DNA from: Neocallimastix lanati (nom. inval.)
Lineage: Eukaryota; Neocallimastigomycota; Neocallimastigomycetes; Neocallimastigales; Neocallimastigaceae
Direction: 5' to 3'
Assembly (NCBI GenBank): GCA_016946835.1
Contig: JACVTC010000286.1
Span: forward strand, 1 to 59,733
DNA length: 59,733 nucleotides
In this document: positions 9,485 to 18,067 of the stretch, in pieces
Position numbering within the stretch: the first letter of the stretch is position 1
Layout: every line of letters starts with the position of its first letter
Notes under the pieces: generated by a model
The model's input: only the letters and a program-made list of their open reading frames with translations
Databases searched by the model: none
Told to the model about the DNA's origin: nothing
Position numbers and translations under genes: made by a program

Positions 9485-12400
9485 CTATATTGTAGCTGAG
9501 TTATATTTTACTATAATTTTGAGGTGTACATTCCGATTTAATAATATTCCTGAATTTGGATCAGCTAACGTAACTGTATTAAACTTTTTCTTGATTACTT
9601 TTAAAGGTCCATTAAAATAAGGTTCTAGTTTAGTTCTACTAAAGTTTCTAACTAGGACTAAATCTCCCTCCTTGATTTCCTTAGCCTGATTCATACTTTG
9701 TTTTTCTTCTCGTCTAACAGCCCAATATTTATTTGCATTTTTCACATTTTCTGATGCTTCTATGGTCCATCTATAATGAGATATAAACTTTTCCAATAGA
9801 ATTTCATCAGAAGATTTATTTATACCTTTAGTCGGTCTTGCAGCTATATCAAAAGGTTGTTGGTCTTCACGACCATAAACTAATTCAAAACTAGAATGGT
9901 TAGTGGTACTATTTTTAACAGTTCTTAAAGCCCAGAGAGCAGAGGGTAATACCTCATCCCAATCTTTATTTTTTGTCCCAAGCAATCTAAGGAGTTTACC
10001 AATTTCTTTATTACGATTTTCCGTAAGTCCATTAGATTCGGGATGATATGTTGTAACAAATTTTATATATACATCATATAGATCTAAAAATATTTTAGTC
10101 ATTTCTGATGTAAATTGGGCACCATTATCGGTGGTAATTACTTGGGGAACTCCATGACGAGAAAATACGTTAATAAGGAACTTAATTACGTCTTTAGAAG
10201 TGATATTTTCAGTCGGTTCTGCTTCTACCCACTTAGTGAAATAATCAACAGCTACTATTATATATTGATTATTACTTCTAGTTTTAACCAGTGGACCGAT
10301 AATGTCCAAACCAAGATGTACAAAAGGTCCTTCCACTTTAGTAGGTAGATTTTCTGTAGGCTCTGGATAAGGTTGTGGTCGATTTAATTGACATTTTTCA
10401 CACTTACTGACAACACGTTTAACATCATTCACCATGTCGTTCCAATAATAACTCTTACGTAAACGTTGATAAGTCTTATAATAACCATCGTGTCCAATAT
10501 TATGAGCCTCTAATATTAATTTTATTCTTTCATTAAGATCGGTTACTAATTTTCTATAATTGTTACCATCAATAAAGTAGTCAATACCATCAATAGTGGT
10601 GAATTTTTCATTGATAAAATCATGTATTACTTTGGATAATAAGGCTTCATTTTCATCATTCGTAATATCATGGTTAATTATTTTCGTAGCTAAAACTACA
10701 TTTTCTTTATTATTTTTCATTCGGGATAGGGCATCAGCAAGCACATTCTTTTTACCGGTTTCATATCTAATGTCTACACCAAGCATACTAGCTGTCAAAC
10801 ACCATCTAGTTTGCCTTGCATTATGTGGTTCCTTATTTTTGAACAACCCTAGTAACGGTTTATGGTCCGTATATACAATAGTTGGTATTGGATTTCCATC
10901 TATATACGGTTTTAATTTAGTTATACAATAATATAGGGCAGCACCTTCTAGGTCTGTTATACCATAATGCTTTTCTGCTCTGGTCAAACTTCTACTAATA
11001 AAGTGAATAGGGTGTTCTTTTCCAGTTTCATTATCTTTTTGTAATAACGCACCTCCTATTCCATCATAAGAAGCATCGGTACGTATAATAAATTCTTTAT
11101 CAAACTGAGGGAAACTTAATATGGGTGCATTTATTAGTTTTTCTTTCAGTACTTCAAACGATTTTTGGTGTTCACTAGTCCAAACATACTTCACACCTTT
11201 CCTTAATAATTTACACAAACACGCAGTAATTTGTGAATATTTATCGATGAAATTTCTATAGTATCCAACAGCTCCTAAAAATGAACGTAATTCATGGATG
11301 TCCTGAGGGGGTTTCCAATCTCTGATAACCTCGATTTTACTATCAAGAGGTTTTAAGCCTTTAGTGGTTAATCTATGCCCCAAAACATTCACTTCTGTTT
11401 TCATGAAGTGACACTTTTCAATATTAAGTTTTAATCTATTTTCTTTGAGTATGGATAAAACTTGTTGAATATGTTGGAGGTGTTCTTCAACTGTTTTAGA
11501 GTATATAAGTATATCATCGATAAAATTATAAACACACTTTCCTATTAAAGGAAATAGGATTCTATTCATTTCTCTTTGAAAGGTTGCAGGAGCGTTGGTT
11601 AAACCAAATGGCATAACTTTAAATTGGTAGTTACCAAACTTAGTGGTGAAAGTTATTATACCAATACTTTCTTCCTCCATTAAAATTTGGTGATATCCAG
11701 AGTATAAGTCAATGGTAGTGAAGATAGTTGCACCATTGAGACTATCAAAAATTTCATCAATGTATGGTATAGAATAAGAATCCTTTATAGTAGAATCATT
11801 AACCTTCCTATAATCTACACACATACGCCATTTCCCATTAGGCTTTGGTACTAGAACAATAGGCGAAGACCATTCAGAATTTGAAGGCTCAATTAACTTT
11901 TTATTAATTAACTTAGTTAATTCTTCCTTTAAAATATCTGTCTTTAATTTTGTTAGCCGATAAGCTCTTTGTTTTATAGGTTTGGTACCAGCTTTTAGAT
12001 TTATTTTGTGTGGTGAAAGCAATGATGGTGTTAATTCCTCAGACGACGTAGCAACAATTTCTATATTGTCCTCTAATAGGTGTATTATATCAGTTCTATA
12101 TTTATCATTTAGAGTATTCATAAATATTGTATTATGTATATATTCCATAGGTGGTAATCCTTCTAATTTCTTTAATTCCCCATCAGCATATTTTTCCTTA
12201 CTATTATCCTCAAGTAATTTGTTAACACTACAAATATATTTTTCGTCAATTGCAGAATTATTTATTGGTGTAATAGAACTGATAGTACCATCCATGTTAT
12301 ATTTACATAAGCAATTATTTAAGGGATTAATAAATAATCTATTATCAACTATAGTTTTTAAATTAATTAGCATGTCATAAAATGGTTCCTCTTTTTCTAC

Positions 12401-13687
12401 AATTCGGAAATCAATTAACAATGAAAGCTCATTAATTTTCACAGGTATCCTAACGACTATTCCTTCAGAGTATTCATCGTCTCTAGTGGCAAGCATTATT
12501 CTACCACAACTATGACCAACAACGGTATATTGGTATGGTAGAGAATTATAATATTTTTGTGACATAATATTTAAATTACTACACGTATCAATAAGTAATT
12601 TTTCAGATACACCATCAACAGAGGCATCTACCATTGCAATATCCTCCTCTGTTATTTCTGTACTTTTACTTTTATAGTTATGATCAACATTATTAACTAA
12701 TGTTGTAGTAGCAACTACATTATTAATAGCGCCAACAACATTAGTGGTGGCTTTTACTAGTTTTAAACCTTGGGAAACTTGACTTCTTATTTTAGGCGCA
12801 GCATTCCAAAGCTGTCCAAAGGTAATATTACACTTGGTATTGCTTAAATCATCCCATACATCATATTCCTTATAATTAGAAAGCATTTTAATAATTCGAT
12901 TTACCCGAGGTATTTTCATACTATTATTATTATCATTATTATTATTATTATTAATACCATCTGTATTAATTAATTTATTTAATATATTTTTATTATTCGT
13001 TACATGATTATTATCGATAATAGTTTCATTATTATTAATATTAATAGTATTATTATTATTATTATCATTTACGACTGGGGTTTTTCTAATAGTTCCGTTG
13101 TTACTATTATTAGGATTACTAGTATTATTATTATTATTTTTGTCTTTTTTTCTTTCTCTAGTTTGGTTAATTTCCCTTGGAGCTTCTACATTATCAACTT
13201 TTGAAGTTATTTCCTCTTTATTAGTAATTAAGTTTACATTAGACTGACTGGATGATGCATTTTCGAATTCTTTAGAATTAGTACTAGATTTCAAAAATCT
13301 TTCTTTATCACGTATTGCTTTTTCAATTTTCTTTTCTTTATTGATATTTGGTTGCATAATTATTGATGTTTGCAACTGTTTCTTATGAGGTATCACCTCT
13401 TCAGTTTCCAATTCTCTTTCTTTTCTTTTTCTTAATGCAGGAGTGTTTATAGGTCGTGGATTATCACGTAGGTTTTTATGAATTTTCCTTCCTTTTCCAT
13501 TATCTAACTCAACATCACTTTCATCAAGTTTTCTTTTTGCCGCACCGACAAAATATTCTCCTACCTGATCATGACTTTTGATAGTATAATCCACTCTGTA
13601 GTCTTTACTTTCTGCATCAGAAGAATTGGAAGTATATTTTAATGAAGCTATTTTTTTGATGGGAGTGCTTCCTCTCCCTTCTACTGG
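9485..13687 (-). CDS. El-2 Pol (protease, RT, RNase H, integrase), reached by -1 frameshift from gag
   Basis: The frame is open without interruption from the slippery heptamer (13687-13693) to 9485, about 1400 codons. There is no ATG near its start (the first methionine-like codon is a GTG near 13594), so expression by -1 slippage is the natural reading. Visible, counted from the slip: basic segment with IHKNLRDNPRPINTPALRKRK near 30-60; asparagine-rich tract near 120-210; conserved NITFGQLWNAAPKIRSQV near 280; protease with DTC (LIDTCSN) near 366; RT with FIDDILIYS near 720; RNase H RTDASYDG near 868; integrase HHCC near 1062-1100; D, D, E near 1130, 1186 and 1222; GPY/F-like EPYFNGPLKV near 1352. 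There is no chromodomain. Oddities are cysteine in the protease triplet and FIDD instead of YxDD in RT. Confidence 0.93.
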   Translation of the reverse strand, partial: PVEGRGSTPIKKIASLKYTSNSSDAESKDYRVDYTIKSHDQVGEYFVGAAKRKLDESDVELDNGKGRKIHKNLRDNPRPINTPALRKRKERELETEEVIPHKKQLQTSIIMQPNINKEKKIEKAIRDKERFLKSSTNSKEFENASSSQSNVNLITNKEEITSKVDNVEAPREINQTRERKKDKNNNNNTSNPNNSNNGTIRKTPVVNDNNNNNTININNNETIIDNNHVTNNKNILNKLINTDGINNNNNNDNNNSMKIPRVNRIIKMLSNYKEYDVWDDLSNTKCNITFGQLWNAAPKIRSQVSQGLKLVKATTNVVGAINNVVATTTLVNNVDHNYKSKSTEITEEDIAMVDASVDGVSEKLLIDTCSNLNIMSQKYYNSLPYQYTVVGHSCGRIMLATRDDEYSEGIVVRIPVKINELSLLIDFRIVEKEEPFYDMLINLKTIVDNRLFINPLNNCLCKYNMDGTISSITPINNSAIDEKYICSVNKLLEDNSKEKYADGELKKLEGLPPMEYIHNTIFMNTLNDKYRTDIIHLLEDNIEIVATSSEELTPSLLSPHKINLKAGTKPIKQRAYRLTKLKTDILKEELTKLINKKLIEPSNSEWSSPIVLVPKPNGKWRMCVDYRKVNDSTIKDSYSIPYIDEIFDSLNGATIFTTIDLYSGYHQILMEEESIGIITFTTKFGNYQFKVMPFGLTNAPATFQREMNRILFPLIGKCVYNFIDDILIYSKTVEEHLQHIQQVLSILKENRLKLNIEKCHFMKTEVNVLGHRLTTKGLKPLDSKIEVIRDWKPPQDIHELRSFLGAVGYYRNFIDKYSQITACLCKLLRKGVKYVWTSEHQKSFEVLKEKLINAPILSFPQFDKEFIIRTDASYDGIGGALLQKDNETGKEHPIHFISRSLTRAEKHYGITDLEGAALYYCITKLKPYIDGNPIPTIVYTDHKPLLGLFKNKEPHNARQTRWCLTASMLGVDIRYETGKKNVLADALSRMKNNKENVVLATKIINHDITNDENEALLSKVIHDFINEKFTTIDGIDYFIDGNNYRKLVTDLNERIKLILEAHNIGHDGYYKTYQRLRKSYYWNDMVNDVKRVVSKCEKCQLNRPQPYPEPTENLPTKVEGPFVHLGLDIIGPLVKTRSNNQYIIVAVDYFTKWVEAEPTENITSKDVIKFLINVFSRHGVPQVITTDNGAQFTSEMTKIFLDLYDVYIKFVTTYHPESNGLTENRNKEIGKLLRLLGTKNKDWDEVLPSALWALRTVKNSTTNHSSFELVYGREDQQPFDIAARPTKGINKSSDEILLEKFISHYRWTIEASENVKNANKYWAVRREEKQSMNQAKEIKEGDLVLVRNFSRTKLEPYFNGPLKVIKKKFNTVTLADPNSGILLNRNVHLKIIVKYNSATI

Positions 13688-13693
13688 TTTAAA
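13661..13693 (-). promoter_or_regulatory. El-2 gag-pol -1 frameshift signal (TTTAAAC plus stem-loop)
   Basis: In element sense gag ends TTA AAC CAG TAG, embedding TTTAAAC (13687-13693) in the correct X-XXY-YYZ phase. After an 8-nt spacer comes GGGAG, an 8-nt loop and CTCCC (13661-13678). Pol is open in the -1 frame. Heptamer, spacing and stem recur in El-4, 5, 6 and 7. Confidence 0.88.
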
Positions 13694-14640
13694 GGTCCTT
13701 TGGAAAAAATCTGTTTCTTATTTTCTTCTATAATGGCTTGTAGTTTGGGACAATGTTGTTGATAATGTCCAGGTTCCTTACAGAAGAAACAGGTTTTGAC
13801 GGTAGAGTTTCTTGGTCCACGTGTAAGGTTCTCCCTTTCACTTTCATCAGAAACTTTCCTATTGTCCCTGTTTTCATAAGTATTTCTTGGTGGTGAACTA
13901 CGACTCTTATTATAATTATTATTATTGTTGTTGGAAACATTTCTATTAGGACTTGGTACACGATGTAACCTCACAGCAAGTCTATCCACTTTTTCTGCAA
14001 TTTCATAAGCCTTTGAAAGTGGTATATCATCAATTAAAGTTACTCGTTTCCAGGCCTCAATATTATTCTCAAGTGCATCAGCATAGTCCAAGATACTGAT
14101 TTGTTTTTTGTGAGTTTTATCTAATTTTAAATATAATGTCCGATATCTTTTATTAAAATCCCTTACTTTTTCATTTCTACCAATTTTAAGAGCACGCAAT
14201 TCCCTTAATAAGGTATTCTGATCTTCCTTTGCCCCATAGAATACTTCAAGAGCGTTGACGATCTCGACAAAGGAAGGATAACGGTTAGTTCTAACACTAT
14301 CATTACTAGAACTACTTGAACTAGTAGAGCTACTGGTGCTAGATCCTGACATCTCACCAGTATCAGTGGAACCATTCAATTCTACATCTTCTTCTGCTGT
14401 AGTAGCAGGTAGTTCTAATTCTTGGATAATTTGTCTTGGTTCACCAGTAGACGTTAATAGGCAAGCAACAAAAATAGTTTTTGGATCAGTGATATTTTGT
14501 AATTGGATCCATAACTCAATTTCAGAAGCCCAAGATTTTATATCCAAATGGTCCTCGTTTAATTTATCAACATATTTTAGTTCCTTTTTAAGATCTTTAA
14601 ATGAAGGAACATTAGTAGTATCATTAGTAACTGAAGCCAT
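13681..14640 (-). CDS. El-2 Gag (319 aa)
   Basis: Capsid-nucleocapsid precursor of a Ty3/gypsy element. The start is the ATG at 14638-14640 (MASVTND); an upstream in-frame extension begins only at TTG. The protein shares the LKKELK...D.KSWASELELWI opening and the central LLRELRALKI...KVRDFN.RYRTLY region with the gags of El-4, 6 and 7. A serine-rich stretch lies near 95-115. Near the C-terminus is one CCHC knuckle, CFFCKEPGHYQQHC. It ends GPLNQ at a TAG three nucleotides after the slippery heptamer, so most ribosomes would make Gag and a minority Gag-Pol. Confidence 0.93.
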   Translation of the reverse strand: MASVTNDTTNVPSFKDLKKELKYVDKLNEDHLDIKSWASEIELWIQLQNITDPKTIFVACLLTSTGEPRQIIQELELPATTAEEDVELNGSTDTGEMSGSSTSSSTSSSSSSNDSVRTNRYPSFVEIVNALEVFYGAKEDQNTLLRELRALKIGRNEKVRDFNKRYRTLYLKLDKTHKKQISILDYADALENNIEAWKRVTLIDDIPLSKAYEIAEKVDRLAVRLHRVPSPNRNVSNNNNNNYNKSRSSPPRNTYENRDNRKVSDESERENLTRGPRNSTVKTCFFCKEPGHYQQHCPKLQAIIEENKKQIFSKGPLNQ

Positions 14641-14697
14641 ATTTCTTGAGTAGAAATTATACAGTAATATAGGTAAAATATTCAAAATAAAAATAAT

Positions 14698-14702
14698 AAT
14701 AT

Positions 14703-14733
<31 letters not shown>

Positions 14734-14940
14734 AGTATGTTATAGATATATATAATATAGTATTAGAATTTATAAGTTTACAAACACTTCAGAGATTAGA
14801 AAAAAAAAATAGGTAAGTTTACAAACACTTCAGAGATAAAAAAAAAAATAAGTAAAATTTTTTTTTTTTGTTTTTTTTTTTTTTGTTTTTTTTTTTTTTG
14901 TTTTTGTTTTTGTTTTTGTTTTTGTTTTTTTTTTTTGTTT
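14698..14940 (-). repeat. Homopolymer-rich part of the El-2 leader
   Basis: Long T runs on the given strand (poly(A) in element sense), including about 22 T near 14702-14724, then (TTTTTG)n-like repeats to 14940. This lies between the hairpin block and gag. No coding potential. Confidence 0.8.
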
Positions 14941-15018
14941 TGTTTTATTTTGATATCCAAGATTAAAATATTTTATAATTATTGTTTATTAAATTATATC
15001 TTTATAGTTATTTATATG

Positions 15019-15227
15019 AGGTTCGAAATACACTTCGACCACCTACAAGAAATATATTTTTAGGTTCGAATAACACTCGACCACCTAAGGAAATTTTATA
15101 TTATTGGTTCGAATACCTTTCGATCACCAATAGAAGATATAATTATATTAAGGTTATAAGCTCGAATGACACTTCGACCACTTATAATGATAATTATTTG
15201 GTTCAAGATACACCTCGACAACCAAAT
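15019..15227 (-). ncRNA. Five related stem-loops in the El-2 RNA leader
   Basis: Hairpins at 15019-15044, 15061-15087, 15103-15131, 15154-15187 and 15196-15227. In element sense each has an outer stem, a 2-nt purine or TG bulge on the 5' side, an inner stem TCGAA/TTCGA (or a wobble version) and a 5-6 nt loop mostly of GTGTAT type. The outer stems differ completely yet stay paired: AGGT/ACCT, TAGGT/ACCTA, ATTGGT/ACCAAT, TTATAAGT/GCTTATAA, ATTTGGT/ACCAAAT. This is compensatory change. Role unknown; packaging, dimerisation or Gag binding are possible. Confidence 0.82.
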
Positions 15228-15311
15228 TAAACAGGTAGTAAAAAAAAAAATATAGTAGTCTTTCTTCTTTGGCTCAATTTCACTTACCCACAGAGTAAGA
15301 ACAGTAAACAA

Positions 15312-15316
<5 letters not shown>

Positions 15317-15352
<36 letters not shown>
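15317..15352 (-). repeat. Homopolymer T run (poly(A) in El-2 sense)
   Basis: About 35 T in a row on the given strand, between the hairpin block and the structured block further up the leader. Confidence 0.9.
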
Positions 15353-15358
<6 letters not shown>

Positions 15359-15477
15359 CAGTACACTAGAATTTCTTATATGTAGCACGGAATAAATTAA
15401 TTGCTAAATTAAAAAAATTAATATGGAAAATTTATAAATATTTCTTATATATATATTATTAGCTTTATATTATTTTC

Positions 15478-15900
15478 GGATCCGCAGATTCTTTACAGGG
15501 CCGTTCGACCTCCACTATTGAACCGTCAGAATAGTGAATATAACAGAGTAGTGTGTGCCTGTACGAACACGGGACCTTACCACTTTTTCTATTCTGTTAT
15601 CACTTGTATCACTAAACCTTATTCAATAATGCTCTACTACCTCCCTATGTGTAAAGCAATCCTTCTCCTATTCTCTAATATAAACGTCTAATTTTTATAT
15701 CTATATATATCAACAGTCTTGGTATCAATATATAAATACTATATATATGTATATATTTATAAATTTGAATTTATAATTTCAATTATAATATAATTTAGTC
15801 GATAATATAAATACGAATTACTATATACACTTAATTGTAACAAAGCCTTAAGCTAAGGAGTTTTTCATCCAACAGCCGCCGATTACAATAAGTTATAAAT
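15478..15900 (-). other. El-2 leader, GC-richer structured block
   Basis: About 15478-15680 is clearly richer in G and C than its surroundings and has several complementary segments, for example actattgaaccgtcagaatagt. About 15840-15885 is a second small GC-richer patch (ccttaagctaagg, cagccgccg). No open frame is convincing. It corresponds in position to 41360-41620 in El-6 and 50220-50530 in El-7. Confidence 0.5.
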
Positions 15901-16151
15901 TGTATAAAAGTATTCTTATATTAATGAATAAATGTATAATATAATTAAATTATTATTCTTACTAATTAGTACTTGACAGGAATAAATATTTCAAAGTTTT
16001 ATATCACACTGTTTCTCTTGCACAAACAGAAATATAACAACTTTGTTGAATGAAATTATTTATCCAATTAATATAGTAAGGACGTAGGTGCTACTTTAAA
16101 TTATTAATATTTATTTATGTATATATTATATTTCTATATTATTGTAAAAAA

Positions 16152-16197
<46 letters not shown>

Positions 16198-16245
16198 AAA
16201 TAAAATTATTGTGTATGTTTTAATATTAGTTTTTAATTTTGAAAC

Positions 16246-16262
16246 CCCCGATATCTCCACCA
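16246..16262 (-). other. El-2 primer-binding site for tRNA-Ala
   Basis: In element sense TGGTGGAGATATCGGGG, 7 nt inside the 5' LTR. It pairs with the 3' end of tRNA-Ala (29674-29745) plus CCA except at one position (A where the tRNA gene predicts G). The same 17-mer occurs in El-4, 6 and 7. A T run (poly(A) in sense) lies at about 16157-16193. Confidence 0.88.
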
Positions 16263-16269
16263 AACTTTA

Positions 16270-17251
16270 TGTTATGGTTCGAGGAATTCAAAAAAAAAAA
16301 AAAAAAATTATATAATATTAAAACACAAAAAAAAAAATTTTATTCTTTCACAATAATTTTTATTTATTTATTATATTTTTATTTTAATTTTTATTTTATT
16401 TTTATTATTATTTTTATTTATTTATTTTATTTTTATTTTATTTTTATTATTATTTTTATTTATTTATTTTATTTTTATTTTATTTTTATTATTATTTTTA
16501 TTTATTTATTTTTTTCCCTCCCCTAAAAAGGGGTTCCAAGGTAGTCAATTTATATCTTTTTGAAGATATAAAAGTAGCAAAGCCTCTGGAAGTAGTTGAA
16601 GAGATGGAAAAACAATAGATTTTTAAATCTTATTGATTATTTCCTTATTGTAATAAATAGAAATTTTATTATTTCCTAATATTCAAATTAACCAAAATAA
16701 ATCTATAATATAAAAGATGCATTATAGATAAGAATTAAACAAAAAAAAGAGAAGCAGTATTACAATAAAATTGAATACTTTAACTTAATTTTGATACTAA
16801 TTTAATATGTAATCTTATATATTAATTTGAATGACATAATAGAAAATAAAATACATTTATTAATATATGAAAAATCTTTTACAATTTTAAATACAGAAAA
16901 TTTTATTTTATTTATTTCTTTCATTTCAATTATTTCTTAATTCGAAAGACAGAAATATTGATAAAGTTATTTAAGTTGTTTATATACAGGAATTATTCCT
17001 TATTTAGAAAAATAATACTAAAAGTAATTAGTACTATGTTATTGCTAAACTCTCATAAATTTAATTTACCTTTATAAGGAATGAACATAAATTTAAATTA
17101 AATTTTATGTATAAACTTAAATTTTCAGATCAAATAATATAGTAAAATTATTAATGTAAAGAATACATAAATTTATTAATATTTTAAAAATCACCTTGAC
17201 TATATTAAAAGGTTTTTAATAAGAATCAATTTATTACTTCATTCTTTATCA
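16270..17251 (-). repeat. El-2 5' LTR
   Basis: 982 bp; the same termini as the 3' copy but with about three instead of five 42-bp T-rich units (16375-16510). Outside that repeat the two copies look nearly identical. Confidence 0.9.
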
Positions 17252-17255
17252 ACTT

Positions 17256-18044
17256 TGGTATGGTTCATATAATTTTAGGAATATAATAATAATTAACACA
17301 AATAATAAAATTACAATAAAAAAAAAATAATTTGTTTTAAAATTAATATTTATTTATTTAAATTTATAAAAGAAAAATAATAATATAATTATTTATTTAA
17401 TAAAAAGAAAGTTATTGATTATATTTTATTTCACTAAAATTACATGTATTTATATTTTTTTATCAAATTAAAATTTGTAAAGCCTAACTATTTTTTTAAT
17501 AAACTAATTACTAATTATTTTTATAAATATAACATTTAAAATGAAATTGAATTATTATTTTAGTTAATAATATTATTGTTATAAATAGTAGTTATATATT
17601 ATTGAATTATTAATTATTTAATAATAGTTTAATACTAATATATATAAAATAAAAATAAAGAGATTATACAGAATATTTTATTGTGGTTTAGTTAAATTTA
17701 GTAATTAAAAATAAATTTAAATTGATAACGAAAATTTTAATAACTAATTAAATAGATTTGATTATTTTCAATATAACATAATACAAAAGAAATATAATAT
17801 TAATATATTAAGTGGGCAAGGACAATATTCTTGGCTAAAGATTTTTAATACATTATAATGGAATCGGATCGATAATTCAAAAAGGAATTATAAGTTAATT
17901 AGTGATTTATTAACTTAAGATTTCTATTTAGTAATATTTGAAGAATATTGGAAAGTTCCAATTATATAGAATAGAATAATCTATAAGGTTAGAATAATTT
18001 ATATTATTCTAGCACAATTAGTATTATTTGTTCATTCTGTATTA
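17256..18044 (-). repeat. El-3 3' LTR (family B)
   Basis: Begins tggtatggttcat and ends ctgtatta on the given strand. About 789 bp, very similar to 22651-23437 and 28874-29660. Confidence 0.9.
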
Positions 18045-18067
18045 AGATGCCCCCGCTAAGACTCAAG

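Larger units (their letters stand above)
8397..17251 (-). mobile_element. El-2: Ty3/gypsy element with gag, pol and a long structured leader
   Basis: LTRs at 8397-9461 and 16270-17251 begin and end alike, and actt flanks both ends (8393-8396 and 17252-17255). Order in element sense: 5' LTR, tRNA-Ala-type primer site, poly(A), structured block, poly(A), five hairpins, poly(A), gag, -1 frameshift signal, pol, polypurine tract, 3' LTR. Both frames are open, so it could be active. It sits against the start of the El-3 LTR, reusing the same target bases. Confidence 0.92.

Noticed and set aside
10115-14653. Short + strand open frames inside El-2 (and similar antisense frames in El-4 to El-7)
   Set aside because: They are shadows of the gag and pol frames and show no domain or independent start context.
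15019-15227. Possible CRISPR-like array (regular palindromic units)
   Set aside because: Units differ in their outer stems, spacing is irregular and the genome is eukaryotic; the pattern is that of RNA hairpins in a retrotransposon leader.
14982-15311. Small proteins encoded across the El-2 hairpin block
   Set aside because: Frames exist on both strands but coincide with the paired hairpin arms, and the base-pair compensation does not respect codons.
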